A stretch of 64,000 bases of DNA, from positions 1-64,000 of the forward strand of contig CAJJDP010000159.1 in NCBI GenBank assembly GCA_905182995.1, given 5' to 3'. A program made the translations under genes and the position numbers. The DNA comes from Paramecium octaurelia. Taxonomy: Eukaryota > Ciliophora > Oligohymenophorea > Peniculida > Parameciidae. Under the pieces are notes generated by a model. It was not told the origin of the DNA. It saw only the letters and a list, made by a program, of their open reading frames with translations, and ran no database searches. Of the stretch, positions 1 through 10,822 are shown piece after piece; positions within the stretch are counted from its first letter, which is position 1, and the number at the start of each line of letters is the position of its first letter.

Positions 1-2
1 CA

Positions 3-419
3 CTAACCTCTGATAATAATTCTGTTGTTGATCTCAATAACAATATATAAAAAATTAAATTACTTTGTTATTCTGAAATCAGTAAATTTTACAATTTAAT
101 GCAGGCTGGTACGACTGTTATTAAAGAAGATAAGGACTATCATTCTAAACCTATTTATAGTCAAGTAATTTTAGTCCATTACATAGGGCCCCTAAAACCT
201 TCCTTAAATAAAGAAATAACGAAAATCCTAAAGCATAACTCAATTGTAAATTAATTTATACAATTATAGTTACTTTCATTAGTTTTAGATGCTCCAAAAC
301 ATAACTGGCTAAACGGAAGAAAGACAGCTCCATAAAATAAAGTAGGAAATCAAATTCTTGTTAGTTTCGAATATCTTTCATTTCGGAAGAACAATCTAAT
401 TATGTTTGTTAAATTTTGA
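3..419 (+). CDS. 3' part of an unrecognised gene, cut by the window edge
   Basis: Read with the ciliate code, one frame is open from base 3 to a TGA at 417-419 (138 codons). The product is mixed hydrophilic and hydrophobic, with stretches such as KEDKDYHSKPIYSQVIL and LLSLVLDAPKHNWLNG that look like real protein, not AT-rich noise. No start lies in the window and I recognise no domain. A possible 22-nt GTA...TAG segment near 164-185 would break the frame if removed, so I keep the frame continuous. The downstream neighbour starts about 270 bases later on the same strand. Confidence 0.55.
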
Positions 420-686
420 TCTTATAGTAATTATAGTTTTTCAAAAACAATTTTGTATGGATCTGTTTATTTATAATTTAGCTTTGATAATTTTATACAC
501 ATTCTTAAATATGCAAAAATAAACATTATGATATGAATCTAGCAAATAATGATAATTTTCTATGAATTCAAATGAAAATCTTGCTTTTTACTCTTTAACT
601 TGTCAAATAATATGTGTGAATTAGTTTCTTTACATTAAAATGACAATCAATTTAGTTATAATAATAATAAAATTTATTTGTTTAAT

Positions 687-1097
687 ATGTCGAATAATGC
701 TGCCTTTTCACTAAATTACAGAATCAACCAAATGAAAAATCTAAGGAAATTGACCTATGATGGAATAAAACCAATAATGTCTTAATTTCATGACGATTCA
801 AGAGAAATCTATAAACCTCATCAAAGAAAACATGAATTTGAATTTTTACAGAAATATGAAAAACCTAGTATTGAAATTGTTTTATTATTTTTAGTAAATT
901 TCTAATTTAGATAAGATAGAAGAAGTTCTATTCGAACTTCTGTGCATCAAACTAATTTAAATTTTAGACTTTAGCCTCGAACAAGCAGTATTAAACTTCC
1001 TAGTTTTCATAATCGAAAAAATGTGAGTAAATCAATACATGAAATATTCTCCACAAACGATCCCTCTATGAATTAAAGCGCGTTTGGAATTCATTGA
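687..1097 (+). CDS. Small unknown protein (127 aa), one intron
   Basis: The ATG at 687 opens a frame beginning MSNNAAFSLNYRINQMKNL. After a 27-nt intron (868-894, GTATTG...TTTTAG) it continues with a Ser/Arg/Asn-rich tail and stops at TGA 1095-1097. The protein is basic and probably disordered, with no known domain. The intron length is a multiple of three and contains no in-frame TGA, so retention would add nine residues without breaking the frame; splicing here is therefore inferred. The upstream 270 bases are AT-rich without coding signal. Decayed coding sequence begins immediately downstream. Confidence 0.6.
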
Positions 1098-1127
1098 AAA
1101 CTCAATTTATAAAATATTAATTATAAA

Positions 1128-2830
1128 GAACAATCTAAACAACATCAATTTTGATTAACTACTCTTGTTTATGTCAGAGAATATATTTAGTTGATCAAAA
1201 TAAATATAAGGGTGAAATATACATGCAAATTGAATTCATTTTGAATACTATAAATAAATATTTATCACTCAAAAAAACTCATAGATTATAAATGTTGCTT
1301 TTTTATTTGCAATATGTAACTCAAAAAAAAATATATGTCAATGCACAATTTCAAGTTGGGCTAATTTAAAAATATAGATTTAGATGTTCTTCAAAGTATA
1401 ATAATGCATTTGCACACTAATTAAATAAAAAGGATGAAAATACTTCAAAAATAGTATAATGAAAGTCCAACCCAAAAATAAATATAAACTGTATGACTTA
1501 CTTTAAATTTAATAATTTTACCTTAAAAAAAACTTCAAAGCTAGTTATGTATAACAAGTAATTAAGTAATTGTTGAAGTAATCTAATGATAATTTAGAAA
1601 GCAAACACGTTCTCTAAGTCTGAAAATTTGCAAGTTATTTGAGATAATTAAAGAAATAATAGGAAACTATCAATCCTGAGTTGTCAAAATAAATCTTTAA
1701 ACTCTTCAAAAAGATTTAAAAAAGTAAACTATAAATCAGTTGAAAATGATAAATGATAATAGTAAGAAGGTCATTGTAATCAAAAAGCTATTAAAGTGTA
1801 CTATATAATGACATATCAAATTATCTAAACAAAAAAATTTTTATTGCAATTTAATGGCTAAGGACCTGATTATTTATGAACATCTTTTTTGTGAACTAAA
1901 GGATTGATATAGCTTAATAGAATAATCTTCCATGTTGTAGCACTGAAAAAAACAGAAAATAAATAAACGATCCCATAAATAAAAAAAAATCTAATTCGAT
2001 GTGATGTGATTTATCCAGGTTTACAAAACTAAAACTTGACATTGAGGTAAATTCTGAAGAAATAAAGAAACACTTATTTTATTGTCAATTTATTGAAGAA
2101 ATAATGCCAACATACGATTTAAAAGGGTTAAATTGGTATAAAATGGTTTTAATTTATTGATGATGACTTAATTACTTCGAGAAGTAATATATTATACTGC
2201 TATCTGAGGTATTTAATAAAGACAAGCGATTTACGAAGCTTTACATCCATTTATATTTTGTTCATTGTGAATCTGATATTTTTTGATTTTCTTTGAATGC
2301 TCAATGCCAATTGCAGTCGATTAGAAAAAATGAAAGAATATTGTAAAATAAATCCTTGAACTAATCGTTTCAAATAAGGCTACTCGAGTGTAAGATGTGA
2401 GAAGCTTGATAGAATTATTAGATTCAAAATATTAAACTAAACCATGTGCATCATATTTAAATAAGTTGAGCATTATTAGTATATTTTTTCAACTAGCTAT
2501 TTAAGGTGAATAAGATGTATAATGAAATTTCCGATTAATTTGTTTGTTTTAGATTCTACAGGATGAATTTTGATAATCTCTATAAGAGAGTGTAATTTTT
2601 TGAATGAAAATATATTTATCTAGTTATTATGCAGTCCTCCAAATTCGCTTATTTATAGCTAAGTTTGCCATTGGCCAAAAATGTTTAGAGATATCGTAAG
2701 CACTCACTTACTATACTGATTTCATTCCAGGCACATAATAATGGGAAGGTTCATAAAATTTATGGAAAGCAACTGTGAAGATGACTAAGAACCATTTTAT
2801 ATTGGACCCGCTGATTCATAAATCATGCAT
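1128..2830 (+). pseudogene. Decayed host gene, family unknown
   Basis: The plus strand carries protein-like reading almost continuously but with many interruptions. One frame is open for about 110 codons near 1128-1450 (for example LVDQNKYKGEIYMQIEF). Another reads like protein from about 1870 to 2830 but contains roughly a dozen in-frame TGA codons, including three in a row near 2159-2167. Switches between frames occur around 1450-1870. The amino-acid composition and uninterrupted blocks such as EEIMPTYDLKGLNWYKM argue for erosion of a real gene of about 550 codons. I cannot name the family. Alternatives are sequencing error or unexcised germline DNA, but the number and spread of stops favour a pseudogene. 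Confidence 0.5.
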
Positions 2831-2942
2831 AAAAATGAAAATGCCTTTTTATTTTCTCATATTATTAACTTCACAATTTTCAACTATATCTATTTTCTAC
2901 CCTTACAGTATATCAATAGTACTAATTGTGATTTTTCATCAA

Positions 2943-3013
2943 GCACTGTTAGTATAAGGGTAGTATACAAGGTTGCCATCCTTGTGACACGAGTTCGAGT
3001 CTCGTACAGTGCA
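2943..3013 (+). tRNA. trnG-GCC: tRNA-Gly (anticodon GCC)
   Basis: A complete 71-nt cloverleaf is visible. The acceptor arm GCACTGT (2943-2949) pairs perfectly with ACAGTGC (3006-3012), followed by discriminator A3013. The anticodon stem CAAGG/CCTTG closes the loop TTGCCAT, giving anticodon GCC at 2975-2977, which decodes GGC/GGU glycine. The T arm ACGAG-TTCGAGT-CTCGT is canonical. There is no intron and no encoded CCA, as expected for a nuclear tRNA gene. It stands alone between decayed protein genes. Confidence 0.95.
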
Positions 3014-3014
3014 A

Positions 3015-3021
3015 TTTTTTT
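3015..3021 (+). terminator. RNA polymerase III terminator
   Basis: A run of seven T residues begins two bases after the tRNA-Gly discriminator, the usual pol III stop signal. Confidence 0.85.
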
Positions 3022-3499
3022 ATTCTCTTAAAATAAGTTAGAATTTCATTTCTTATTATGGTTTGTTTCCACATTTAGGATTCTTATCGATAATGTTTAA
3101 AGTTTGAATTCAGTGATCAGAAAATGATCTAGAGAGTTGGTTACATTTTTTTTATATGGTTTTGAATTGGGGGTAGTTTTTAAAATAAAGATTTTAGAAT
3201 TTTTCATATAATTTTGGCTCATTCCATTTTTTATTAGGAGAAATTTTGCAGATAATTTTATTTTACTATAAAGATATTTTAAGCATAATTTTCTAATTAG
3301 TAGTAATAATAATAGCAAGATTAAAGGTTAGAAGAATCAATTCTATTTAAAAAAATTAACCTAGACAATAAATGGGCCTTAGGATACAGGCTTTTAAAGA
3401 GATTAAATACAGAAGACGGAAATTAACAAAATAATTTCATTTGGTTAATTTAGGTGGGTTTGAAAAAATATCATTTATGTTTTCGTAATTCATTAATAA

Positions 3500-4760
3500 A
3501 TGAAATTAGTATTAGGCTTGACCAACCTCTTGCCATTTGGCAGTAGTGGTCTTTCTTAGAAGAACAACAACCAATCATAGGCCAGAAAATCATTATATGA
3601 AGTTATCACATCAAGCCAAAAATACAGAAAAAAAGTCCTGATTTGTTAGATGAAGCAGATTTGGAAATGGATAGACAAAATAATCAATAAAATTGTACGA
3701 GGCTAAAAATACTTAATCTACTGGAGAGATTGGATTAGGTGGTTAAAAAAACAAATTTAAAGTATGACTAAGTAGTAATTTTGGTTATTTTTGACTCTGG
3801 ATCTGCGAAAATTTGGTTGACTCGCTAAATGCAACGATTATAGATGCAAAATCACAATAATATGATGGTTCAAAGAGTTCTACATATGAAAACTTAGGTT
3901 ACGATTTGGATGTTGAACTTGAACTTGGATTTTACGAATTGATGGGAGAAGTAAAATTTTTCTTAAATGGAGATTAATGCTCACACTGTTTATGTTGGAA
4001 GAGTTTCTATCGCAGAATAAGAATGTGCAGAAATCGTTAGAAAAAATTAGTGATATTTTTGCAGAATCAGGTTTTGATGGAATTGTTGGATTAGCATATC
4101 CATAATTTACTGCTTACAATTTCAACCCATTATTTGATAACATAATGCATTAGAAATTGTTATACAGAAATGCAGATAACATTCTGTTCTATGGAAAAAA
4201 TTTAGGTCTTTGCAAACATGGATGCAAAGGAGTTGCAGTTACTGGTACTTCATTATTAACTGGTCCATCAGTAGCTTTATATGATTTACTGGATTTATTC
4301 TATCTCAATATAGATTCCTTAAATATTGATGAAATTGCAGCAACCTTAAAGATTTACCAAAATTAACATTCGTTTTAGATGGTATCAATTATGATTTGGA
4401 TGCCAATGATTCTGTTATGAAAATTGATTTAAAGTATAATATGAAATTAATTTAGGTTCTTATAATACTTTCACAAATGCAGATAGTTTTGTAGAAACTA
4501 ATTGCTAATGTTTTGGTTCATTCAAGCCTTAAGATATTCCATCACCATAAGGGTCAGCTTGGATTTTTGGTGATACTTTTCTTAGCAAATATTATTCTGT
4601 TTAGGATAGAGATAATGATAGAGTCGTTTTGCTAGGGAAAGGTGATTCATATTAATGTATTTAAGCGAATGAGTCTATTATCTTATTTTACTCATCATCC
4701 TTAGCAAATTAGTTTGTATCACACAAAATATAACCTTTAATTATAATTATTATAACAAAT
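3500..4760 (+). pseudogene. Decayed pepsin/cathepsin D-like aspartic protease
   Basis: Family A1 aspartic protease blocks appear in the correct order but in different frames. An N-terminal hydrophobic start (ATG 3500) is followed by TGEIGLGGQKNKFKV, the first catalytic site as FDSGSAKIWL near 3790, GFDGIVGLAYPQ near 4072, the second site near 4240, the flap-distal LPKLTFVLDGINYDL, and the C-terminal block IFGDTFLSKYYSVQDRDNDR near 4566. In the second active site the usual DTGTS reads VTGTS, so a catalytic Asp codon is lost. Several frame changes and in-frame TGAs separate the blocks; at least one (near 4045) looks like a one-base slip in an A run. The active enzyme would have been a secreted or lysosomal protease. 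Confidence 0.8.
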
Positions 4761-4789
4761 GAATAATTCCTTATTTATAATATCATCAT

Positions 4790-5825
4790 GCGTACTTAGG
4801 ATTCTATGCTGATGTTTGCAGTTGACCTACTTAATACTATTGCAATTAAGGCTAAACATTTCCTGTTGATGTTGGGTATACTTATTGCCATCCAGTTGAA
4901 TACTACTGCGTAGTTGTTGTCACCTATCCAATTCCAGGTTGGGCATATGTTGCTGCTGGTAAATATGCTGAATTCTAAGTCAACTAACCATAAGTTGTAA
5001 TGGGAGCTCCATATGTAGTTGTTGAATAAGGTTAAGAAACAAATTAAGAGTTTGTTACTGGGGCTGTCACATATTGACTCTAAGTAGTTGGTACAAATTA
5101 GGAGGAAGTTTAAGCATATTGAATTGGTTGTGTATAGGTTTAGGCGTATTAAATTGGGGCAGCTACAAAAAGTAATATAAATAAAATTTATTTACCTTGA
5201 TATTATTGAGTTTTCTGGATTTATTAATAATCAATTGGTGCTTATACCACACTTTATTTTGTCACTGCTTGGTACTCAGTTCTCTCTTTTATTGTTTCTA
5301 CTGGTACGTACTCTGCATAAATCATAAACAGAATCAATTACCAATGTATTTTTCTTAGATTACTTAAGGAATGTGTTCAGTCACATATTCCACAGCATAA
5401 TAGTCAGTAATTTTTCTCTCTCTTGGCACATATTCGACTACCTCTTATGTCACATATTCTGTCACTTCTTTTGTATAAGGAATATATTCAATGCGAGATT
5501 CACCCTTGATTGCCTATTTGATTATTATTAATAATTACATTTCCTTATGTGACGACTGGCGCACTTGATTATATCAATTGTTATTAAGCATAAACAGGTT
5601 ACTACAAATATTGTGGATTTTAAATTAATCCTGTTTGTTAAAGTGGAAGTGGTTAGCCAAAAACTCCTGGCTGAATTTATGAGCTTGCAGGAACCCAATT
5701 TGGTTATGCCTAATATGTTTCTGGAACCTATTATTAAGTAGGAGGTGGTAATTATGATGGTGTTGCCTTCTGAGCTGGGAGTTATGATGGACGAGGATTG
5801 TTCATTAAATCTTAATAAATTTATT
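4790..5825 (+). pseudogene. Decayed Tyr/Cys/Gly-rich repetitive protein gene
   Basis: Directly after the protease relic, protein-like frames continue: YCHPVEYYCVVVVTYPIPGW near 4880, Val/Gln-rich blocks to about 5165, Thr-Tyr-Ser repeats (GTYSTTSYVTYSVTSFV) near 5430, and a Gly/Tyr/Cys-rich tail (GYYKYCGFQINPVC, then YQVGGGNYDGVAF) to about 5812. In-frame TGAs and frame changes interrupt it about six times. The composition resembles a secreted or surface protein with short repeats. It may instead be a C-terminal extension of the protease relic, because one frame of that relic runs to about 4790 before shifting. I do not recognise the family. Confidence 0.45.
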
Positions 5826-6403
5826 TTTAATTATTAAAAAACAGAGTATTTTCAAATATACATTATATCTAGCATTAATCTCTCTTTTTTACCCAAGGTC
5901 TAATATATCATCAACTGAGTTCTCTTCCTACTTGAAATTATCATTATATTTCAGTTCTATTCTTCATGTATAAATTAAATCATAAATTCACAACAAGACT
6001 CAGTATCTCAGAGTATGCATTATATGAGATTAAAATACATATTAATTGTTTTAATGAAAATATTTGGACATATAATGACAATAAATCCCATTTTATGAAT
6101 ATTTTATGTAAGCCTTAAGTCGTCTTTATTATCATAATTTCCAAAATAGTATTATATACACTATTATATAATGGATTGACTTTTGTAATTACAATAAGAA
6201 ATGAATATTTCAATAAGAATTAAATATATATTCAAAGAATGGCAATTTTAATTTATTATCAAAACATAAAGCAGCTGATTTTAAGTTAATAAATATTTAC
6301 TGTTGTTCCAAATTATCAATTATTTTATTGTTATTAATATAATGTTTGTTATCTGAATTGGATTAGTAAATATTAATTGATATATAAAATCAAATCAAAT
6401 TTA
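5826..6403. other. Intergenic, AT-rich
   Basis: No open frame, RNA structure or repeat that I can support. It separates the decayed genes from the HIT gene and presumably contains that gene's promoter. Confidence 0.6.
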
Positions 6404-6780
6404 ATGAGATCCATTTATTACTCATTCTCGACAGTTTTTGAAAAAATAATAAAAAGGCAGATACCTGCAAAAATTATATATGAAGATAAACATGTAAGTT
6501 AAGTTTGATAATTAAGTGTTTAGCCTTTGAGGATATAAATCCTAAGGCAAAAGTACATGTTTTAGTAATACCTAAGGAGCATTTAGATAGATTATCAAAT
6601 GCCTCTGAGTAGCATATTGATCTATTAGGAAATTTGATGTACGCAGTGAATAGAGTAGGAAAATAACTACAATTAGAAGGATATAGAGTGATAATAAATG
6701 ACGGATAGAAAGGAGGATAAACAGTGTTTCATTTACATGCTCATATTTTAAGTGGAGAAAACTTGCCTGGATTTGAATGA
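6404..6780 (+). CDS. HIT-domain (HINT-like) nucleotide hydrolase, 117 aa
   Basis: Histidine-triad proteins of the HINT branch hydrolyse adenosine phosphoramidates and acyl-adenylates. The protein opens with a short hydrophobic start (MRSIYYSF), then AKIIYEDKHCLAFEDINPKA, VLVIPKEHLDRLS, GYRVIINDG and the catalytic triad FHLHAHILSG around residues 100-107, matching HxHxH. The order and spacing fit HINT1, whose usual length is about 126 aa. One 23-nt intron (6494-6516) splits the codon block before CLAFED; removing it restores the frame exactly. The neighbour on the opposite strand converges, ending only 15 bases away, so the 3' UTRs must be very short or overlap. Confidence 0.95.
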
Positions 6781-6795
6781 AGAAAAATTAATAAA

Positions 6796-7929
6796 TCATT
6801 CAATATACTATTCTAAAATTCCTTAATTCCATTGTGCTTTCACTGCATTATCATTATTTGTTATAAATTCGCCTTCCCCATGTATCATCCCATCATCAAA
6901 TTAACCAATATATTTTTCTTAGTTTGATAACACTAAAGTGCCTTCACCATGCATTTTACCACCCTCAAACTTACCTATTTCAATATTAGTGAGTAATACC
7001 TTCATAAAATTCCCAGCCGTTCCCAATATTTGTCATATTTGTGTAATCATAAGGTCCATTAATTAATTCAACCTACAAATTGCGTAATTTTCCATCACCC
7101 TCATAAAAATTGTCCTTCCAATAACCAGCATATACTTCTTGACCTTCGCTATCAGTTAAAATTCCGAAACCACTTCTGGTTTAAGGAGGAAAACCTTGTC
7201 CTCTATAAATATAACCATCTTCATATTGTAAAGCCAACTCTTAAAATTAAAATAAGGATGATACCCTCTAGTTCTCCATCTCCAGCCTCATATTCGGCAT
7301 CTTTTGGTGATGTTGGTTGCTTGTGTTAAACTTCTATTTTTTCAGATATTTGTTTGTTTGGAGTTTTATTTTGTTATGTCTACTGTTGAATTGGCTATTA
7401 CTATTGATTTTAATGTTATTGTGGTTGTTATTGTTATGATTTAGGAATTTGGCCGTTTTGCAGTTTCTATTATGCTTAAGGCTAAGGGTCAGATTCTAAA
7501 ATTGTATGATTCATTACATTGCTAAGGCTAAAATGATTACTATTAAGTGTTGGCTTTTTGAATTCTCTCCATCACTTATTCGTAAGTTAAATACCCAGGT
7601 CTTGTAGGTGATTACAATTGTTATTTTTAAGTTGGTTTATTTTATGGCTGTTATTATTAAGATTGCAAAAGATGATTTCTTGAGGGGGAGGCAAATCCTC
7701 TTGTTGGACTCTGAAAATTTTTGTTTGGAGATTGAATTGCTTGGCTAGCCATAGGATGGACAGGTGGAACATTAGCTTTTGGAATTTGAAATCCATTATA
7801 GGAGGCATGGATTGACTATTGTGGGAAGTATTGAGGCATATAAGGGTAGTATTAAGGTCGGTATGGCAGGTGTTAAGGTTGGTACACTGAACGAGGAAAA
7901 TATTAAGGTCTGCCTTAAGGATAATACAT
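6796..7929 (-). CDS. MORN-repeat protein with Pro/Tyr/Gln-rich N-terminus, 353 aa
   Basis: The C-terminal half has MORN-type repeats (for example YIYRGQGFP...SGFGILT, YAGYWKDNFYEGDGKL, GKFEGGKMHGEGTL, YIGQFDDGMIHGEGEF), short beta-hairpins that bind membranes or cytoskeletal proteins. The first ~110 residues are rich in YxPQ-like motifs (YFPRSVYQPQHLPYRPQ), followed by a Gln-rich linker of about 60 residues encoded largely by TAA/TAG. Three introns of 22 (7496-7517), 25 (7240-7264) and 25 nt (6975-6999) restore a frame of 354 codons. The start at 7929 is the first ATG after AT-rich upstream DNA. In ciliates and other protists MORN proteins often sit at the cell cortex or basal bodies; that location is an inference here. 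Confidence 0.9.
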
Positions 7930-8159
7930 TAAAATAAATTTCAAAATATATATCTTCCTTATTTTTGCTTATAATCAATTAAAATATCATATTTAGCATT
8001 TTATTGCTTTTATATATTCTTCCTAAAATCTAAACCAAAATCGTATTATGTGTCATCAACTCACAACAAAGGCATCTGATTAATATGATTTTCAAAAATT
8101 TAAATATCGTTAACAGTTTAAAGAGTGTTTTAATTTTTAATAATATCGTTAATTTTAAC

Positions 8160-10061
8160 ATGTATAGAAGATAAAACATAACAAGGAAACAAATTGATCA
8201 TTACAGCTATTTACTAAATGAGGAAATCGGAAGAGGATTTAGCAGCAAAGTTTATAAGGGAAAGGACGATGTTTCCCAAGAACCAGTGGCTGTAAAGGTG
8301 ATTGATATGAAAATGATCAAACAATCAATTCACTCTTAATTATTAAAAAATGAAATCAATGCTCTTCGTTCATGTAATAGCAAAAATATAATGAAATTGC
8401 ATGATGTCTTTCAAACCTAAAATAACACTTATATAATCACAGAGTATTGTGACTCTGGAGATCTCAATAATTATATTCGTAAAAAAGGAAGATTAGATGA
8501 ATAAGAAGCTACAAGAATATTATAATGCGTTGTTTCAGCTATGGTAGAAATGAATAAAAAAGGTTTTATTCACAGAGATATCAAACCTGCCAACATCTTA
8601 ATTGATCACTCAATTCCAAAGTTGGCTGATTTCGGTTTTGCTGTTCCTGTACATGAGGCTAGAGTATAAGGCAGAAATTTCAATGTTGGAACTCCTCTTT
8701 ATATGAGTCCATAAGCTTTGAGGTAGTAGGGACATACCGAATAAGGAGATGTATGGGCAATTGGAGTAGTATTTTATGAAATGCTTTTTGGAAGAACTCC
8801 TTTTAATGGTTAATCAGAAGCTGCGTTGATTTCTAATATAATGAATCAGCCTCTTCATTTACCATCTCACCCTTAAATTTCTTCTGCTACTAAAGATTTT
8901 ATCAGATAATGTTTAACTGTTGATGATGGCAGAAGAATGAGAGTGCGCGATATGGCGAACCATTAGTTGCTAAGGTAATCGATCACTCCTTCTTAACCTT
9001 AATAACCATAACACCCTCATTAGTAATAACAAAGATAAGCAATTACTCCTCCTCCAAATGAATAATAATAATAACAGAGGGTTAAAAGATCACTTAGTCA
9101 AGGGGGTAAGTAAGAGATCAGATATAGAGATAACAAAGAAAACTACCATTAATAATAAAATTAATAACCTCAGAAACCTACATAAGTTGATAACAATAGA
9201 TAACCATTATAACCACAATAATAGAATGTGCAAAGATCTACTAGTTAATAATAAGTTCAAAAACATTATATTAAATAAAAGACTTAACCTGCTGAAGATA
9301 TTAAACCAATAGGAATAACAATGGAATGTAAAGTTAATAACGATATTTTGTTTACTCAAGTAAATTTTTGTAGGTTTCTCTATAAGTTCTCTTCAAGTCT
9401 ACTCTAATGTAAAGTAATTAGCCCTGAATTAAAAGATAAATTGCTATTTCTAATGGGAAAAAATATTGCAATTAAGATTGCAAAACTAAATTAAATTACT
9501 GATAAAGAAAATAACTAACCAAATTTATAATTAGAAGACTTTATTTCTTATAAAAAAACAGATTCTTATTAAAAATTTACTTAAGCTATTACCGAATATA
9601 ATGAAAAATATACAAAGTATTTTGATAAGTTGCTAAAACTATGCAACTCTAAATCAGGTATTTCTATAATCATATTCAAGAATTGTAAAAGGATACGACT
9701 TTTGTTTGTCTTTTAAATCAAGATTTCACAGAGACAGAAACATTTTATCGAATTACATAATAGTATATCAAATAAACCTTGAGTGAACTAAAAAATTACT
9801 TTCGACAACAAAACTTCTAAAATATTAATCTAGATTCTCCAATAACAGAGGAAGTATATAAATAGTTAAATTTAGATTTAATTGCCAGGATATATTTTAT
9901 AAGGACTCAGCAATTATTACCTCTTGCTTCAAAAGGCAATCGAATACTTAAAGGATTATAGAGGTTTTGTTAGATACGCACACAAAGAATTAATGATTGA
10001 TAAATCTTCAGAGGGTCTCACATATGGAATACTAGAATAATTAATGGTTAGATTTCTATGA
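8160..10061 (+). CDS. ULK/Atg1-like protein kinase, 618 aa
   Basis: A Ser/Thr kinase domain fills residues ~15-275. It has the Gly loop GRGFSSKVYKG (24-34), catalytic Lys in VAVKVI (K46), HRDIKPANIL (~138-147), DFGFA (~157), GTPLYMSP and DVWAIGVVFYEMLFG. The FGFA and TPLYMSP forms are typical of the ULK/Atg1 group. A Gln-rich disordered linker (~280-385, mostly TAA/TAG codons) is followed by a helical C-terminal region ending LEQLMVRFL, reminiscent of the MIT-like part of ULK kinases. Introns of 23 (9658-9680) and 22 nt (9854-9875) fix the frame at 619 codons. By homology it could regulate autophagy or cilia; which is not decidable from sequence. Confidence 0.9.
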
Positions 10062-10109
10062 TAGTTAAAATTATATAATAAGTATTTATTCTTGATGTAT
10101 TATGGTAGA

Positions 10110-10822
10110 GTTTGAGTTTATAAAAATGAAAATAAAAGCATTTTTAAACAATTAATTTATTTTGATATTTGAAACTCTTCTCTAAAATTACTAAATGGAC
10201 ATCAATTATTTCATACATATATTTTGCATTTGTTTACTTAACTTTCGTTATTATCACCTTACCTATTCTAATCGTTTGTTAAATAAGATACTGATATCTT
10301 ATTTGATCTACTGGATTGAATTTGATTAATAAAATTTAATAGAATAATTTTTGAAGCTTTTTTCTCTATATATCCTTTTCACAATTTATTGAGGAATTTT
10401 ATTGATAAAGTCAGTTACTTCATTTTCAACATATTAAATTAAATGATTTGACAGAAACCATTGAGATCAGAATCGAGTAAAATAAGGCTTAGCTCAATCA
10501 AGATAAGCACTAGTCAGATATTAAAATTGATTTATATACAATAAATTAGGAAATTTACTGTTTTTGTTGAATATGATATCAATTAAAATTACTTATATTT
10601 CAATAATTCTATAATGTTATGAAATGATAAAGTAATTAAGTTAAAGAGAAATTGAATATGCTTAAAATCTTAGCCTATTACTTTCTTCAAGACAATCAGC
10701 AAAATGACTTTGAAAAATAGATAGGTAAAATTAACATCTAAATGATTTCATTGTAAAATAGTTAAAAACACTAGAATATCGAAAAGACCAAAATATTTAA
10801 TAAAAATATCATTAATATAATT
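10110..10822 (+). pseudogene. Decayed gene fragments, possibly of a membrane protein
   Basis: Blocks that look like protein occur on the plus strand in more than one frame, separated by TGAs. Examples are KLNDLTETIEIRIEQNK with a following acidic/basic stretch to about 10560, and NMLKILAYYFLQDNQQND at about 10654, continuing into Ile/Phe-rich hydrophobic segments that overlap the 3' end of the B-box gene. No complete frame or start is evident. I read this as the remains of one host gene, perhaps a membrane protein, but chance open frames in AT-rich DNA are a real alternative. Confidence 0.35.

Noticed and set aside
3097-3318. Minus-strand 73-codon ORF next to the tRNA
   Set aside because: Lys/Leu/Ile-rich, no domain, ends abut nothing; typical of AT-rich DNA.
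3500-5825. Retained germline internal eliminated sequences as the cause of broken frames
   Set aside because: The breaks look like single-base slips and substitutions, not TA-bounded insertions of 26 bases or more.
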